A stretch of 64,000 bases of DNA, from positions 1 to 64,000 of the forward strand of contig JAXHVN010000034.1 of NCBI GenBank assembly GCA_034189165.1, in the 5' to 3' direction. How positions within the stretch are numbered: position 1 is the first letter of the stretch; every line of letters starts with the position of its first letter. Source of the stretch: JAASSS01 sp021767745. GTDB taxonomy: Bacteria; Pseudomonadota; Gammaproteobacteria; UBA5335. The notes beneath the pieces are model-generated. The model ran no database searches. It was given only the letters and a program-made list of their open reading frames with translations, and was not told the DNA's origin. Both the position numbers and the translations under genes were made by a program. Shown one piece after another: positions 28,355 through 39,188 of this stretch.

Positions 28355-28362
28355 GGCCGGCT
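28342..28362 (+). repeat. inverted repeat centred on the -10 element
   Basis: AGCCGGC (28342-28348) and GCCGGCT (28356-28362) form a perfect 7-base inverted repeat flanking the heptamer TATAATG. The -10 of the rpsM promoter therefore sits exactly in the centre of the dyad. Confidence 0.85.
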
Positions 28363-28402
28363 TGCCGCGATGGCGGCACGAGGTTTTCCAGGAGAAGTTC
28401 GC

Positions 28403-28759
28403 ATGGCCCGCATAGCCGGCGTCAATATCCCGCCGAACAAGCAGGCGGAAATCGCGCTCACGTCGATCTACGGTATCGGTCGCGCCCTTGCCCGCGAGAT
28501 ATGTGCGGCCACCGGCATCGAGCCGTCCCGGAAGATCAAGGATCTGACGGAGAACGAACTCGAGGCGGTTCGCGCGGCCGTCGGCCGGTTGCCGGTGGAG
28601 GGCGATCTGCGGCGGGAAGTCTCGATGAACATCAAGCGTTTGATGGATCTTGGCTGCTACCGCGGGATGCGCCATCGGCGCGGCCTGCCGGCACGTGGGC
28701 AGCGCACCAAGACGAACGCCCGGACGCGTAAGGGGCCACGCCGCCCCATCCGTCGTTAA
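28403..28759 (+). CDS. rpsM: 30S ribosomal protein S13
   Basis: S13 forms head-to-50S bridges. I start it at ATG 28403 (MARIAGVNIPPNKQAEIALT), after AGGAGAA, giving the usual 118 residues; a longer in-frame reading from 28370 has no support. The conserved YRGMRHRRGLPARGQRTKTN is at the C-terminus. It is first in the alpha gene group, behind its own promoter. Confidence 0.97.
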   Translation: MARIAGVNIPPNKQAEIALTSIYGIGRALAREICAATGIEPSRKIKDLTENELEAVRAAVGRLPVEGDLRREVSMNIKRLMDLGCYRGMRHRRGLPARGQRTKTNARTRKGPRRPIRR

Positions 28760-28781
28760 CAGCAACGGTTAGTCGACGATC

Positions 28782-29165
28782 ATGGCAAGAAATACGCCGC
28801 GCAAGCGGATCAAGAAGAACGTGACGGATGGCGTGGCACACGTGCACGCGTCGTTCAACAACACGATCATCACCATCTCCGACCGCCAAGGCAATGCGTT
28901 GTGCTGGGCCACTTCGGGCGGCAGCGGGTTTCGCGGCTCTCGAAAGAGCACGCCCTTCGCTGCGCAGGTGGCGGCAGAGCGCGCGGGAACGGCCGCCATG
29001 GAAATGGGCGTGCGCAATCTGGATGTCGAGGTCAAGGGTCCCGGCCCTGGCCGAGAGTCTGCGGTGCGCGCACTCAACAATGTCGGTCTGCGCATTTCGA
29101 GCATCACCGATGTCACGCCGATCCCCCACAACGGGTGTCGGCCGCCGAAGAAACGGCGCGTCTGA
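28782..29165 (+). CDS. rpsK: 30S ribosomal protein S11
   Basis: S11 lines the platform near the mRNA exit. The 127-residue protein has VHASFNNTIITISDRQGN and ends with the strongly conserved ITDVTPIPHNGCRPPKKRRV. It follows rpsM by 22 bases. Confidence 0.97.
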   Translation: MARNTPRKRIKKNVTDGVAHVHASFNNTIITISDRQGNALCWATSGGSGFRGSRKSTPFAAQVAAERAGTAAMEMGVRNLDVEVKGPGPGRESAVRALNNVGLRISSITDVTPIPHNGCRPPKKRRV

Positions 29166-29179
29166 GGAGGCCGAGCAGA

Positions 29180-29803
29180 ATGGCAAAATACACCGGTCCC
29201 AAGTGCAAGCTGTCCCGTCGTGAAGGCACGGATCTCTTCCTGAAGAGCCGGGGCGTTTCGATCGAGGCGAAGTGCCGTATCGACACGCCGCCGGGCGGAA
29301 GGGGCAACCAGCGGCGTAACCGCACTTCCGACTACGGTCTGCAGCTGCGGGAGAAGCAGAAGCTTCGCCGCATCTACGGCGTCCTTGAGAAGCAGTTCCG
29401 CAATTACTACGAGCGCGCCGCTCGGCGTCGCGGAGCGACGGGCGAGGTAATGCTCCAGCTGCTGGAGCGGCGGTTGGACAACGTCGTCTACCGCATGGGC
29501 TTCGCGGCGACCCGGGCGGAAGCACGGCAGCTGGTCAATCATCGCGGCGTCTTGGTGAATGGGCGGAAGGTGAACATCCCTTCCTACCAGGTGGAGGTCG
29601 GCGACGAGGTTGAGCTGAGCGCAAAGGCGCAGAAGCAGCTGCGTGTGCATAGCGCCCTTGAGGCAGCGTTGCAGATCGGCCTGCCGGAGTGGCTCGAGGT
29701 CGAGGAGAAGGCGTTCAAGGGCACGTTCAAGGCCCTGCCGGATCGCGCCGAGCTGCCGTCCGATATCAACGAGAATCTCGTTGTAGAGCTGTATTCACGG
29801 TAG
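29180..29803 (+). CDS. rpsD: 30S ribosomal protein S4
   Basis: S4 nucleates 30S body assembly and in E. coli represses the alpha operon. I start it at ATG 29180 (MAKYTGPKCKLSRREGTDL) after GAGGAGG, giving 207 residues. The longer reading from 28901 overlaps rpsK. The S4 RNA-binding domain is seen as RLDNVVYRMGFAATRAEARQ. It lacks the full N-terminal zinc set, with only C9 and C32 in that region. Confidence 0.97.
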   Translation: MAKYTGPKCKLSRREGTDLFLKSRGVSIEAKCRIDTPPGGRGNQRRNRTSDYGLQLREKQKLRRIYGVLEKQFRNYYERAARRRGATGEVMLQLLERRLDNVVYRMGFAATRAEARQLVNHRGVLVNGRKVNIPSYQVEVGDEVELSAKAQKQLRVHSALEAALQIGLPEWLEVEEKAFKGTFKALPDRAELPSDINENLVVELYSR

Positions 29804-29813
29804 CGGGACCTGT

Positions 29814-30821
29814 ATGTACGCATCGGTTGGAGAATTGCTGACGCCGCGCATCGTCGACGTGCAGGTGAGCACGGCGACCCGCGCGCGGGTGACGCTGGAG
29901 CCGCTGGAGCGCGGCTTCGGCCATACGCTGGGGAGCGCGCTCCGGCGCGTTCTGCTCAGTGCGCTGACCGGCTGCGCGGTCGTCGAGGTCGAGTTGGAGG
30001 GGGTGCTGCACGAGTACAGCAGCCTGGAGGGTGTGCAGGAGGACGTCATCGACATCCTGCTCAATCTCAAGCAGCTTGCCTTGCGTCTGCGCGGCCGGGA
30101 CGAGGTCGTCCTGAACCTGACGAAGACAGGCCCGGGTGTAGTTACCGCCGGCGACATCGAGCTGGAGCACGATGTCGAACTGGTGAACCCCGAGCTGGTG
30201 ATCGCGCATCTGAACGAAGGCGCGTCGCTCAACGCGCGGATCAAGGTTCGGCGTGGCCGGGGCTATGTGCCGGCCGCGCAGCGGATCCAGCTGGGTGACG
30301 AAGAGGAGGCGCGGGGTATCGGCGTCCTCCAGCTCGACGCCTCATTCAGCCCGATTCGGCGGGTCGCCTACACCGTCGAGAGCGCCCGCGTCGAACAGCG
30401 CACGGACCTCGACAAGCTGATCATCGAGATCGAGACCAACGGCACGGTGGATCCCGAAGAGGCCATCCGGCAGGCGGCTCGCACCTTGCAGCGCCAGCTC
30501 ACTGCGTTCGTGGACCTGGAAGGGACCGAGCAGGAAGCGGCCGAAGGTGCGGGTGCGGACGTCGATCCGCTCCTGCTGCGGCCAATCGATGATCTGGAGC
30601 TGACGGTGCGTTCGGCCAATTGCCTGAAGGCGGAGAACATCTTCTTCATCGGTGACCTGGTGCAGCGGGCCGAGACCGAGCTGCTGAAGGCGCCGAATCT
30701 CGGCAAGAAGTCACTGACCGAGATCAAGGATGTGCTGGCCTCGCACGAGCTGTCGCTCGGTATGAAGCTCGATAACTGGCCGCCGCCGGAATTGCAGAAG
30801 CGCAAGGTAACGGAAGGGTAA
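29814..30821 (+). CDS. rpoA: DNA-directed RNA polymerase subunit alpha
   Basis: The alpha dimer is the assembly platform of RNA polymerase, and its C-terminal domain reads UP elements and binds activators. The 335-residue protein has the N-terminal domain with ERGFGHTLGSALRRVLLS and the C-terminal domain with VRSANCLKAENIFFIGDLV. R266 there corresponds to the DNA-contacting R265 of E. coli. It ends with LSLGMKLDNWPPPELQK. rplQ follows after 4 bases. Confidence 0.98.
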   Translation: MYASVGELLTPRIVDVQVSTATRARVTLEPLERGFGHTLGSALRRVLLSALTGCAVVEVELEGVLHEYSSLEGVQEDVIDILLNLKQLALRLRGRDEVVLNLTKTGPGVVTAGDIELEHDVELVNPELVIAHLNEGASLNARIKVRRGRGYVPAAQRIQLGDEEEARGIGVLQLDASFSPIRRVAYTVESARVEQRTDLDKLIIEIETNGTVDPEEAIRQAARTLQRQLTAFVDLEGTEQEAAEGAGADVDPLLLRPIDDLELTVRSANCLKAENIFFIGDLVQRAETELLKAPNLGKKSLTEIKDVLASHELSLGMKLDNWPPPELQKRKVTEG

Positions 30822-30825
30822 TAGG

Positions 30826-31209
30826 ATGCGACACCAGAAGAGTGGGCGCCGGTTCGGCCGTGACAGCGCTCATCGCAAAGCCATGTTCCGAAACATGACG
30901 AATTCGCTGTTTCGGCATGAGGCGATCCGCACGACCCTGCCCAAGGCCAAGGAGTTGCGGCGGGTAGCCGAGCCGATCATCACCTACGCCAAGGAGGATG
31001 GCGCCAGCCGCCGTCGCCTGACGTTCGACCGGCTGCGCGACCGCGACATGGTCACGAAGGTGTTCGAGGTGCTGGGGCCACGCTACAGCGCCCGGCCGGG
31101 CGGCTATATTCGCATCCTGAAGGCTGGCTACCGCCCTGGCGATAACGCGCCGATGGCCTATGTGGAGCTCGTGGATCGGCCGGCGCCGCAGGTCGAGAGC
31201 GACGACTGA
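30826..31209 (+). CDS. rplQ: 50S ribosomal protein L17
   Basis: L17 lies at the bottom of the large subunit near the tunnel exit. The 127-residue protein starts MRHQKSGRRFGRDSAHRKAM with the family signature, followed by LFRHEAIRTTLPKAKELRR. It is the last gene of the superoperon and is followed by a strong terminator. Confidence 0.97.
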   Translation: MRHQKSGRRFGRDSAHRKAMFRNMTNSLFRHEAIRTTLPKAKELRRVAEPIITYAKEDGASRRRLTFDRLRDRDMVTKVFEVLGPRYSARPGGYIRILKAGYRPGDNAPMAYVELVDRPAPQVESDD

Positions 31210-31252
31210 ACCTAGGCATCGCTGCCGCCATCTGGTGGCTCGAAAAGAACAG

Positions 31253-31287
31253 GGCCGGGGCTGATCGTCAGCCACCGGCCTTTTTCT
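31253..31287. terminator. bidirectional terminator between rplQ and the minus-strand genes
   Basis: GGCCGG (31253-31258) pairs with CCGGCC (31275-31280). Inside it GGCTGA (31259-31264) pairs with TCAGCC (31268-31273) around TCG, with one bulged A. On the plus strand TTTTTCTT follows. On the minus strand the hairpin is followed by CTGTTCTTTT, so it can stop both converging transcripts. The minus-strand stop codon lies within the hairpin. Confidence 0.85.
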
Positions 31288-31642
31288 TGGCGCGATCCAC
31301 CGCGGAAATCTTGTCGTCCAGCGATTCGGTCCGGTCGGTACGGCTCGCGATCTTCACCGTGCTGAGGATGCGGGCCGCTCCCATGGCGTGGACACGCTCG
31401 TGACAGGCCCGCAGTGCCGCCATCACTTGGTCCCAGTCGCCCTCGACGCTGGTGCCGAAGGGGCCTAGCCGCGGCGTCAGCCCATGGTCCTCGAAGCAGC
31501 GCTGGCATTCGGCGATATAGCCGGCCAGCGAGATCCCGGCGCCGATCGGTACCAGGCACAGGTCGAGGCCCACCGGGAAGCCGCCGGTGGCGCCGCCGTC
31601 CGCGGCGGCACGCGCCGAAGGCTCAGAAGGGGATGTCATCAT
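31268..31642 (-). CDS. MTH1187/YkoF-like thiamine-binding family protein
   Basis: The C-terminal 100 residues match the small MTH1187 (DUF77) family, a ferredoxin-like fold that binds thiamine or related ligands in some members. Recognisable parts are LDLCLVPIGAG near the start, LGPFGTSVEGDWDQVMAAL in the core, and STVKIASRTDR at the end. I start it at ATG 31642, about 8 bases after GAGGA inside ssb, giving 124 residues and a 20-base overlap with ssb. An ATG at 31639 and a GTG at 31573 are alternatives; the latter would remove a non-conserved N-terminal tail. The cellular role is unknown. Confidence 0.75.
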   Translation of the reverse strand: MMTSPSEPSARAAADGGATGGFPVGLDLCLVPIGAGISLAGYIAECQRCFEDHGLTPRLGPFGTSVEGDWDQVMAALRACHERVHAMGAARILSTVKIASRTDRTESLDDKISAVDRAKKKAGG

Positions 31643-32075
31643 CGAAGTCCTCGCCGCCCGAGAAGTCGCTGGCCGGGGCGGCTGCAGCCGGGGCACTGCT
31701 CGCCGCGGGACGGCGCGCGTCCGCGGGCGGCGTATCGCCACGGCCATCGAGCATCTGCATGTCATTGCCGACGATCTCGGTGGTGTAGCGGTCCTGCCCA
31801 TCCTGCCCCTGCCACTTGCGGGTCTGCAGTCGCCCCTCGATGTACACGCGCGAGCCCTTGCGCAGGTATTGCTCACCGATCTCGGCCAGGCGGCCGAACA
31901 ACACCACGCGGTGCCACTCGGTGCGCTCCTGCATCTCGCCGGACTGACGATCCTTCCAGCTGTCGGTGGTGGCCAACCGCAGATTGGCGACGGCGCTGCC
32001 GCCGCTCGTGTAACGCACCTCCGGGTCGGCCCCGAGGTTGCCGATCAGGATGACCTTGTTGACGCCTCTGGCCAT
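31623..32075 (-). CDS. ssb: single-stranded DNA-binding protein
   Basis: SSB coats single-stranded DNA in replication, repair and recombination. The 150-residue protein has the OB fold at about 1-110 (MARGVNKVILIGNLGADPEV, RTEWHRVVLFGRLAE), a short glycine/alanine-rich linker, and the acidic tip DFDDDIPF that recruits partner proteins. The Shine-Dalgarno TAGGAGAG lies just upstream. It lies 46 bases downstream of an MFS gene on the same strand, and is near the divergent uvrA, as in many gammaproteobacteria. Confidence 0.97.
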   Translation of the reverse strand: MARGVNKVILIGNLGADPEVRYTSGGSAVANLRLATTDSWKDRQSGEMQERTEWHRVVLFGRLAEIGEQYLRKGSRVYIEGRLQTRKWQGQDGQDRYTTEIVGNDMQMLDGRGDTPPADARRPAASSAPAAAAPASDFSGGEDFDDDIPF

Positions 32076-32121
32076 GTCGCTCTCCTAGAAAATCGCAAGA
32101 ATGTATCGGGTCCGGCCCAGG

Positions 32122-33312
32122 CTACCCGTCGTGGCCGGTCGGCGCGGTCCGGCTGGCCGGCGGGATCTGCCGCGACAGACCCAGCCACAGCGCGAGCGCC
32201 AGCGCATTCACCGAGAATACGCCCCAGCTGCCGACACTGCCCAGCAACGTGCCGCCGAGCATGCCGCCGGCGAAGGCGCCGAGAAACTGAGCCGTGGAGT
32301 AAGCGCCCATCGCCGCGCCGCGGCCCGCCTCCGGGGCGGCCCGGGAGATCGCGGCGGGCAGGGCCGCCTCCAGCAGGTTGAAACCGGTGAAGAACAGCCA
32401 CAACGTCACCCCGACGCCCAGCAAGTCGAACGTCGAGATGGGCAGCAGGAGCTGTGAGAGGACCAGGATCCCGGTCGCCAACGGAAACAGCCGCCGTTCA
32501 TCCCGGCCGCCATGGCGCATAATGATCGGCAGCATGCTCAGCACCGAGACGAGCATGACGGGGACGTAAAGCCGCCAGTGTGAAGCCAGCGGCAGGTTCA
32601 GGCCATCCTGCAGCGAGAGCGGCAGCACGACGAAGGTGCTCGTCAGCGTCGCGTGGAGCAGGAAGATCCCGAGGTCCAGTCGCAGCAGGGCGGGCTGGCG
32701 CAGGGCTGCCAGCAGCTCGGCCGGCCCGCTGGCCATCGTGGTCGGCCCCCGCGGCAGCAGCAGCAGCAACGGCAGGCCAACCAGGCCGAGCGCCGCGCCA
32801 AGCAGGAACAGCCCGCGCACGCCCACGTGCGCCGCCAGCAGCGGGCCGAGCATCATCGCGGCGATGAAGGCCGCGCCGATGCTGATGCCCAGCAGCGCCA
32901 TGACCTTGGTGCGCTGCGAGGGCCGCGTGAGATCGGACAGCAGCGCCGTGATCACGGCGGCGACGGCGCCTGCACCCTGCAGCATGCGGCCGACGATCAG
33001 CCAGCCGATGTCCCCGGCGCCAGCGGCGATCAGACTGCCGCCGGCAAACAGCATGAGGCCCAGCACAATCAGACGCTGCCGGCCGTAGCGGTCGGACAGC
33101 CAGCCGAACGGCACCTGCAGCAGCGCCTGTGTCAGACCGTAGCTGCCGACGGCCAGCCCCACCAGGGTGGGCGTCGCGCCCGGCAGGCCGTTGGCGTAGG
33201 CCGCCAGCACTGGCAGTACGAGGAACAGGCCCAGCATGCGCAGGCTCATCAGGCCGGCCAACAGGAGTCCGGCGCGCCGTTCTGCCGGGCGCAAGGCGGC
33301 GTCGTCAGACAT
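32122..33312 (-). CDS. MFS transporter
   Basis: A 396-residue inner-membrane protein with about twelve hydrophobic segments and the MFS motif A GWLSDRYGRQRLI after the second segment. It resembles YajR-like transporters without the extra C-terminal YAM domain, and the substrate cannot be read from sequence. It is divergent from uvrA across a 76-base gap, and ssb follows it on the same strand. This uvrA/MFS-ssb layout is common in Pseudomonas-like genomes. Confidence 0.85.
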   Translation of the reverse strand: MSDDAALRPAERRAGLLLAGLMSLRMLGLFLVLPVLAAYANGLPGATPTLVGLAVGSYGLTQALLQVPFGWLSDRYGRQRLIVLGLMLFAGGSLIAAGAGDIGWLIVGRMLQGAGAVAAVITALLSDLTRPSQRTKVMALLGISIGAAFIAAMMLGPLLAAHVGVRGLFLLGAALGLVGLPLLLLLPRGPTTMASGPAELLAALRQPALLRLDLGIFLLHATLTSTFVVLPLSLQDGLNLPLASHWRLYVPVMLVSVLSMLPIIMRHGGRDERRLFPLATGILVLSQLLLPISTFDLLGVGVTLWLFFTGFNLLEAALPAAISRAAPEAGRGAAMGAYSTAQFLGAFAGGMLGGTLLGSVGSWGVFSVNALALALWLGLSRQIPPASRTAPTGHDG

Positions 33313-33388
33313 CGCGCAGGTTCGATCCGATAAGCTAGGCGGGATGTGCCGGTATGGTATCAGGTTCCGGGGATGGTGATCTAAGCAT

Positions 33389-36241
<2,853 letters not shown>

Positions 36242-36315
36242 CGGGGTGGGCAGCCCCTCCACGGCTGGTGCACACTAGCGCGAAGCGAGGCCATCCCTCC
36301 CAACCGGACGCGTTT

Positions 36316-37728
36316 ATGGCAGTGCTCGTTCCCGTCATCCTTTCCGGTGGCTCCGGTACCCGCCTGTGGCCGCTGTCGCGGGAACATTTCCCGAAACAGT
36401 GCCTGAGCCTGGCCGGCCAGCACAGCCTGCTGCAGCAGACCGCGCACCGGGCCCGCCGGCTGACGGCTGCTGCGGTGCCGCTGGTGATCGGCAACCATCA
36501 GCATCGTTTCCTCATCGCCGAGCAGCTGCGGGAGGCGGAGGTCGAGGCGCGGGTGGTGCTCGAGCCGCTGGCCCGCAACACGGCGCCGGCGGTGGCGGCC
36601 GCGGCCCTGCTGCTGGCGCGCGAGGATGCCGGCGCGCTGATGCTGATCCTGCCGGCGGACCACGTGATCGGCGATACCGACGCCTTCGTCGACGCCGTCA
36701 GGCGCGGGCGCGCCGCGGCGGAGCAGGATCGACTGGTGATCTTCGGCATTCGCCCCACGCGTCCCGAGACTGGCTACGGCTACATCCGCGCCGGCGACGG
36801 CGCGGGCGAGCAGCAGGCCGTGCCGGTCGCGGCCTTCGTCGAAAAGCCCCAGCCGGCCGCGGCGCAGGCGTACTTCGCCGACGGCGGCTATCTGTGGAAC
36901 AGCGGCATCGTGCTCTGCCGGGCCAGCACGGTGCTGGCGGAGATGGAGCGCTGGTGTCCGGCGCTGCTGGCCGCGGTCACCGAGGCGGTCGATGCCGCGC
37001 GGGAAGATCTCGACTTCCTGCGCCTGGACGAGGCGCGCTTCGCCGACGTGCCCTCGCTGTCGTTCGACTATGCGGTATTGGAGAAGACCGACCGTGCCGC
37101 GGTCGTGCCGCTGACGGCCGACTGGGACGATGTCGGTTCCTGGAGTGCGCTGCACGCCGCCACGGCCGCCGACGCGCAGGGCAATGTGCAGCAGGGCGAT
37201 GTCTATCTCGAGGATGTCGCCGACAGCTACGTCCGCGCCGAACATCGGCTGGTGGCGGCGGTCGGCATCCGCGAGCACATCATCGTGGAGACGGCCGATG
37301 CGGTGCTGGTGGCGCACCGCGATCGTGCCCAGGAGGTCAAGCGTATCGTCAGCCGCCTGCAGGCGGACGACCGCGAGGAACGCCTGACGCACCGGCGGGT
37401 CTACCGGCCGTGGGGGTGGTACGAGGGCATCGCCCTGGGCGGCCGATTCCAGGTCAAGCACATCTACGTGAAGCCCGGCGCCGCACTGTCGCTGCAGAGC
37501 CACCATCACCGGGCCGAGCACTGGATCGTCGTCAGCGGCACGGCGCGCGTCGTGCGTGGCGAGGAGGACTTCCTGCTCGGTGAGGACGAGTCGACCTATA
37601 TCAGCGTCGGTCAGCGCCACCGGCTGGAGAATCCCGGCAAGATCGCGCTGCACCTGATCGAAGTGCAGACCGGTGGCTATCTCGGCGAGGACGACATCGT
37701 CCGCTACGACGACCGCTACGGCCGCTGA
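36316..37728 (+). CDS. manC: mannose-1-phosphate guanylyltransferase / mannose-6-phosphate isomerase
   Basis: This enzyme makes GDP-mannose from GTP and mannose-1-phosphate, and often also isomerises fructose-6-phosphate to mannose-6-phosphate. I start it at ATG 36316, giving 470 residues; the in-frame ATG 36268 adds a non-conserved tail. The nucleotide-binding signature GGSGTRLWPLSRE begins at residue 11, the catalytic FVEKP is at 174-178, and a C-terminal cupin from about 350 has HHHRAEHWIVVSGTA. No Shine-Dalgarno is visible. manB follows after 29 bases, so the pair supplies GDP-mannose for an exopolysaccharide or LPS made elsewhere. Confidence 0.93.
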   Translation: MAVLVPVILSGGSGTRLWPLSREHFPKQCLSLAGQHSLLQQTAHRARRLTAAAVPLVIGNHQHRFLIAEQLREAEVEARVVLEPLARNTAPAVAAAALLLAREDAGALMLILPADHVIGDTDAFVDAVRRGRAAAEQDRLVIFGIRPTRPETGYGYIRAGDGAGEQQAVPVAAFVEKPQPAAAQAYFADGGYLWNSGIVLCRASTVLAEMERWCPALLAAVTEAVDAAREDLDFLRLDEARFADVPSLSFDYAVLEKTDRAAVVPLTADWDDVGSWSALHAATAADAQGNVQQGDVYLEDVADSYVRAEHRLVAAVGIREHIIVETADAVLVAHRDRAQEVKRIVSRLQADDREERLTHRRVYRPWGWYEGIALGGRFQVKHIYVKPGAALSLQSHHHRAEHWIVVSGTARVVRGEEDFLLGEDESTYISVGQRHRLENPGKIALHLIEVQTGGYLGEDDIVRYDDRYGR

Positions 37729-37757
37729 ACCCCATCCCCGTTCCGAGGAACCTGCCT

Positions 37758-39128
37758 GTGAGCGAACCGATTACCTGCTTCAAGGCCTACGACGTGCGTG
37801 GACGTCTGCCCGACCAGCTGAACGAGGAGATCGCCTATCGCATCGGGCGGGCCTTCGCAGACTACCTCAAGGCGAAGACCGTGGCGGTCGGCCGCGACGT
37901 CCGCCTCTCCAGCCCCTCGATCCAGGATGCGCTGGTGCGCGGCCTGAACGCCCAGGGTGCGGACGCCTACGATATCGGCCTGTGCGGCACCGAGGAGATC
38001 TACTTCGCTACCGCCGATCGCGGCTTCGACGGCGGCGTGATGGTCACCGCCAGCCACAATCCTGCCGACTACAACGGCATGAAGTTCGTCCGGCAGGAGG
38101 CCCGCCCGCTCACCGGCGATACCGGCCTGCCGGAGGTCAAGGCGCTGGCGGAGGCGAACGAGTTCTTCGATCCGCCCGCCTCCGGTACCCGCAAGCCGCT
38201 GCAGGTGCGCAAGGACTACATCGCCCACCTGCTGAGCTACCTCGGCGGTGGCCGGCTCAGGCCCCTGAAGATCGTGGTCAATGCCGGCAACGGCTGCGCC
38301 GGACCGGTGGTGGACGAGCTGGCCGAGCGGCTGCCATTCGAGCTGATCCGGGTGTTCAACGAGCCGGACGGCAACTTCCCCAATGGCATCCCCAACCCGC
38401 TGCTGCCGGAAAATCGTGCCGCCACGGCCGATCGCGTGCTGGCTGAGGGCGCCGATCTCGGCGTCGCCTGGGATGGCGACTTCGATCGCTGCTTCCTGTT
38501 CGACAACCACGGGCGCTTCATCGAGGGCTATTACATCGTCGGCCTGCTGGGTCGGGCGTTCTGCGAGAAGAACCCCGGCGCCAAGATCGTCTACGATCCC
38601 CGCATGACGTGGAACACCATCGAGATGGTGGCCGAGGCCGGCGGCGTGCCGATCATGAGCAAGGCCGGCCACGCCTTCATGAAGGAGCGGATGCGCCGCG
38701 AGGATGCCCTCTATGGCGGCGAGATGAGCGCGCATCACTATTTCAAGCAGTTCGCCTACTGCGACAGCGGCATGATTCCTTGGCTGCTGGTGGCGGAAAT
38801 GGTCTCCCAGACCGGCACTTCACTGGCGGAGATGGTCGACAGCCGCATCGCCCGTTACCCGGCCAGCGGCGAGATCAACCGCCGCCTCGACGATCCGGCC
38901 GGCGCGCTGGCGGCGCTGGAGTCGCGCTACGGCGGATCGGCCAAGGCGGTCGATCACACCGACGGCCTGTCGGTGGAGTTCGAGGACTGGCGCTTCAATG
39001 TGCGGCCTTCGAACACCGAGCCGGTCGTGCGGCTGAACGTGGAGTCGCGCGGCGACGAGGCGCTGATGCGGACGAAGTGCGAAGAACTGCTCGAACAGCT
39101 TGCCGAATTCGGCGCCGAGCCGGCGTGA
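37758..39128 (+). CDS. manB: phosphomannomutase
   Basis: It interconverts mannose-6-phosphate and mannose-1-phosphate, feeding ManC. The 456-residue protein equals E. coli CpsG in length and reads TCFKAYDVRGRLPDQLNEEI near the start. The phosphoserine is S99 in TASHNPADYNG, and the magnesium loop DGDFD is at 239-243. The sugar-phosphate contact is in FNVRPSNTEP near the C-terminus. It starts at GTG 37758 after CGAGGA. AlgC-type proteins with additional phosphoglucomutase activity are a possible alternative. Confidence 0.92.
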   Translation: MSEPITCFKAYDVRGRLPDQLNEEIAYRIGRAFADYLKAKTVAVGRDVRLSSPSIQDALVRGLNAQGADAYDIGLCGTEEIYFATADRGFDGGVMVTASHNPADYNGMKFVRQEARPLTGDTGLPEVKALAEANEFFDPPASGTRKPLQVRKDYIAHLLSYLGGGRLRPLKIVVNAGNGCAGPVVDELAERLPFELIRVFNEPDGNFPNGIPNPLLPENRAATADRVLAEGADLGVAWDGDFDRCFLFDNHGRFIEGYYIVGLLGRAFCEKNPGAKIVYDPRMTWNTIEMVAEAGGVPIMSKAGHAFMKERMRREDALYGGEMSAHHYFKQFAYCDSGMIPWLLVAEMVSQTGTSLAEMVDSRIARYPASGEINRRLDDPAGALAALESRYGGSAKAVDHTDGLSVEFEDWRFNVRPSNTEPVVRLNVESRGDEALMRTKCEELLEQLAEFGAEPA

Positions 39129-39188
39129 TGGCCTCGCCAAGCGCTTGTTCCTGCTAGCATGCGCGTCCCGTAGATTGCCGGGCCTTCC

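Noticed and set aside
28360..28402. S4-binding pseudoknot of the enterobacterial alpha operon
   Set aside because: The predicted leader is only about 42 bases, with one small hairpin, too short for the known nested pseudoknot.
33313..33388. Possible LexA (SOS) box between uvrA and the MFS gene
   Set aside because: No CTG-N10-CAG palindrome can be found in the gap; the weak ATCA/TGAT symmetry is not close to the LexA consensus.
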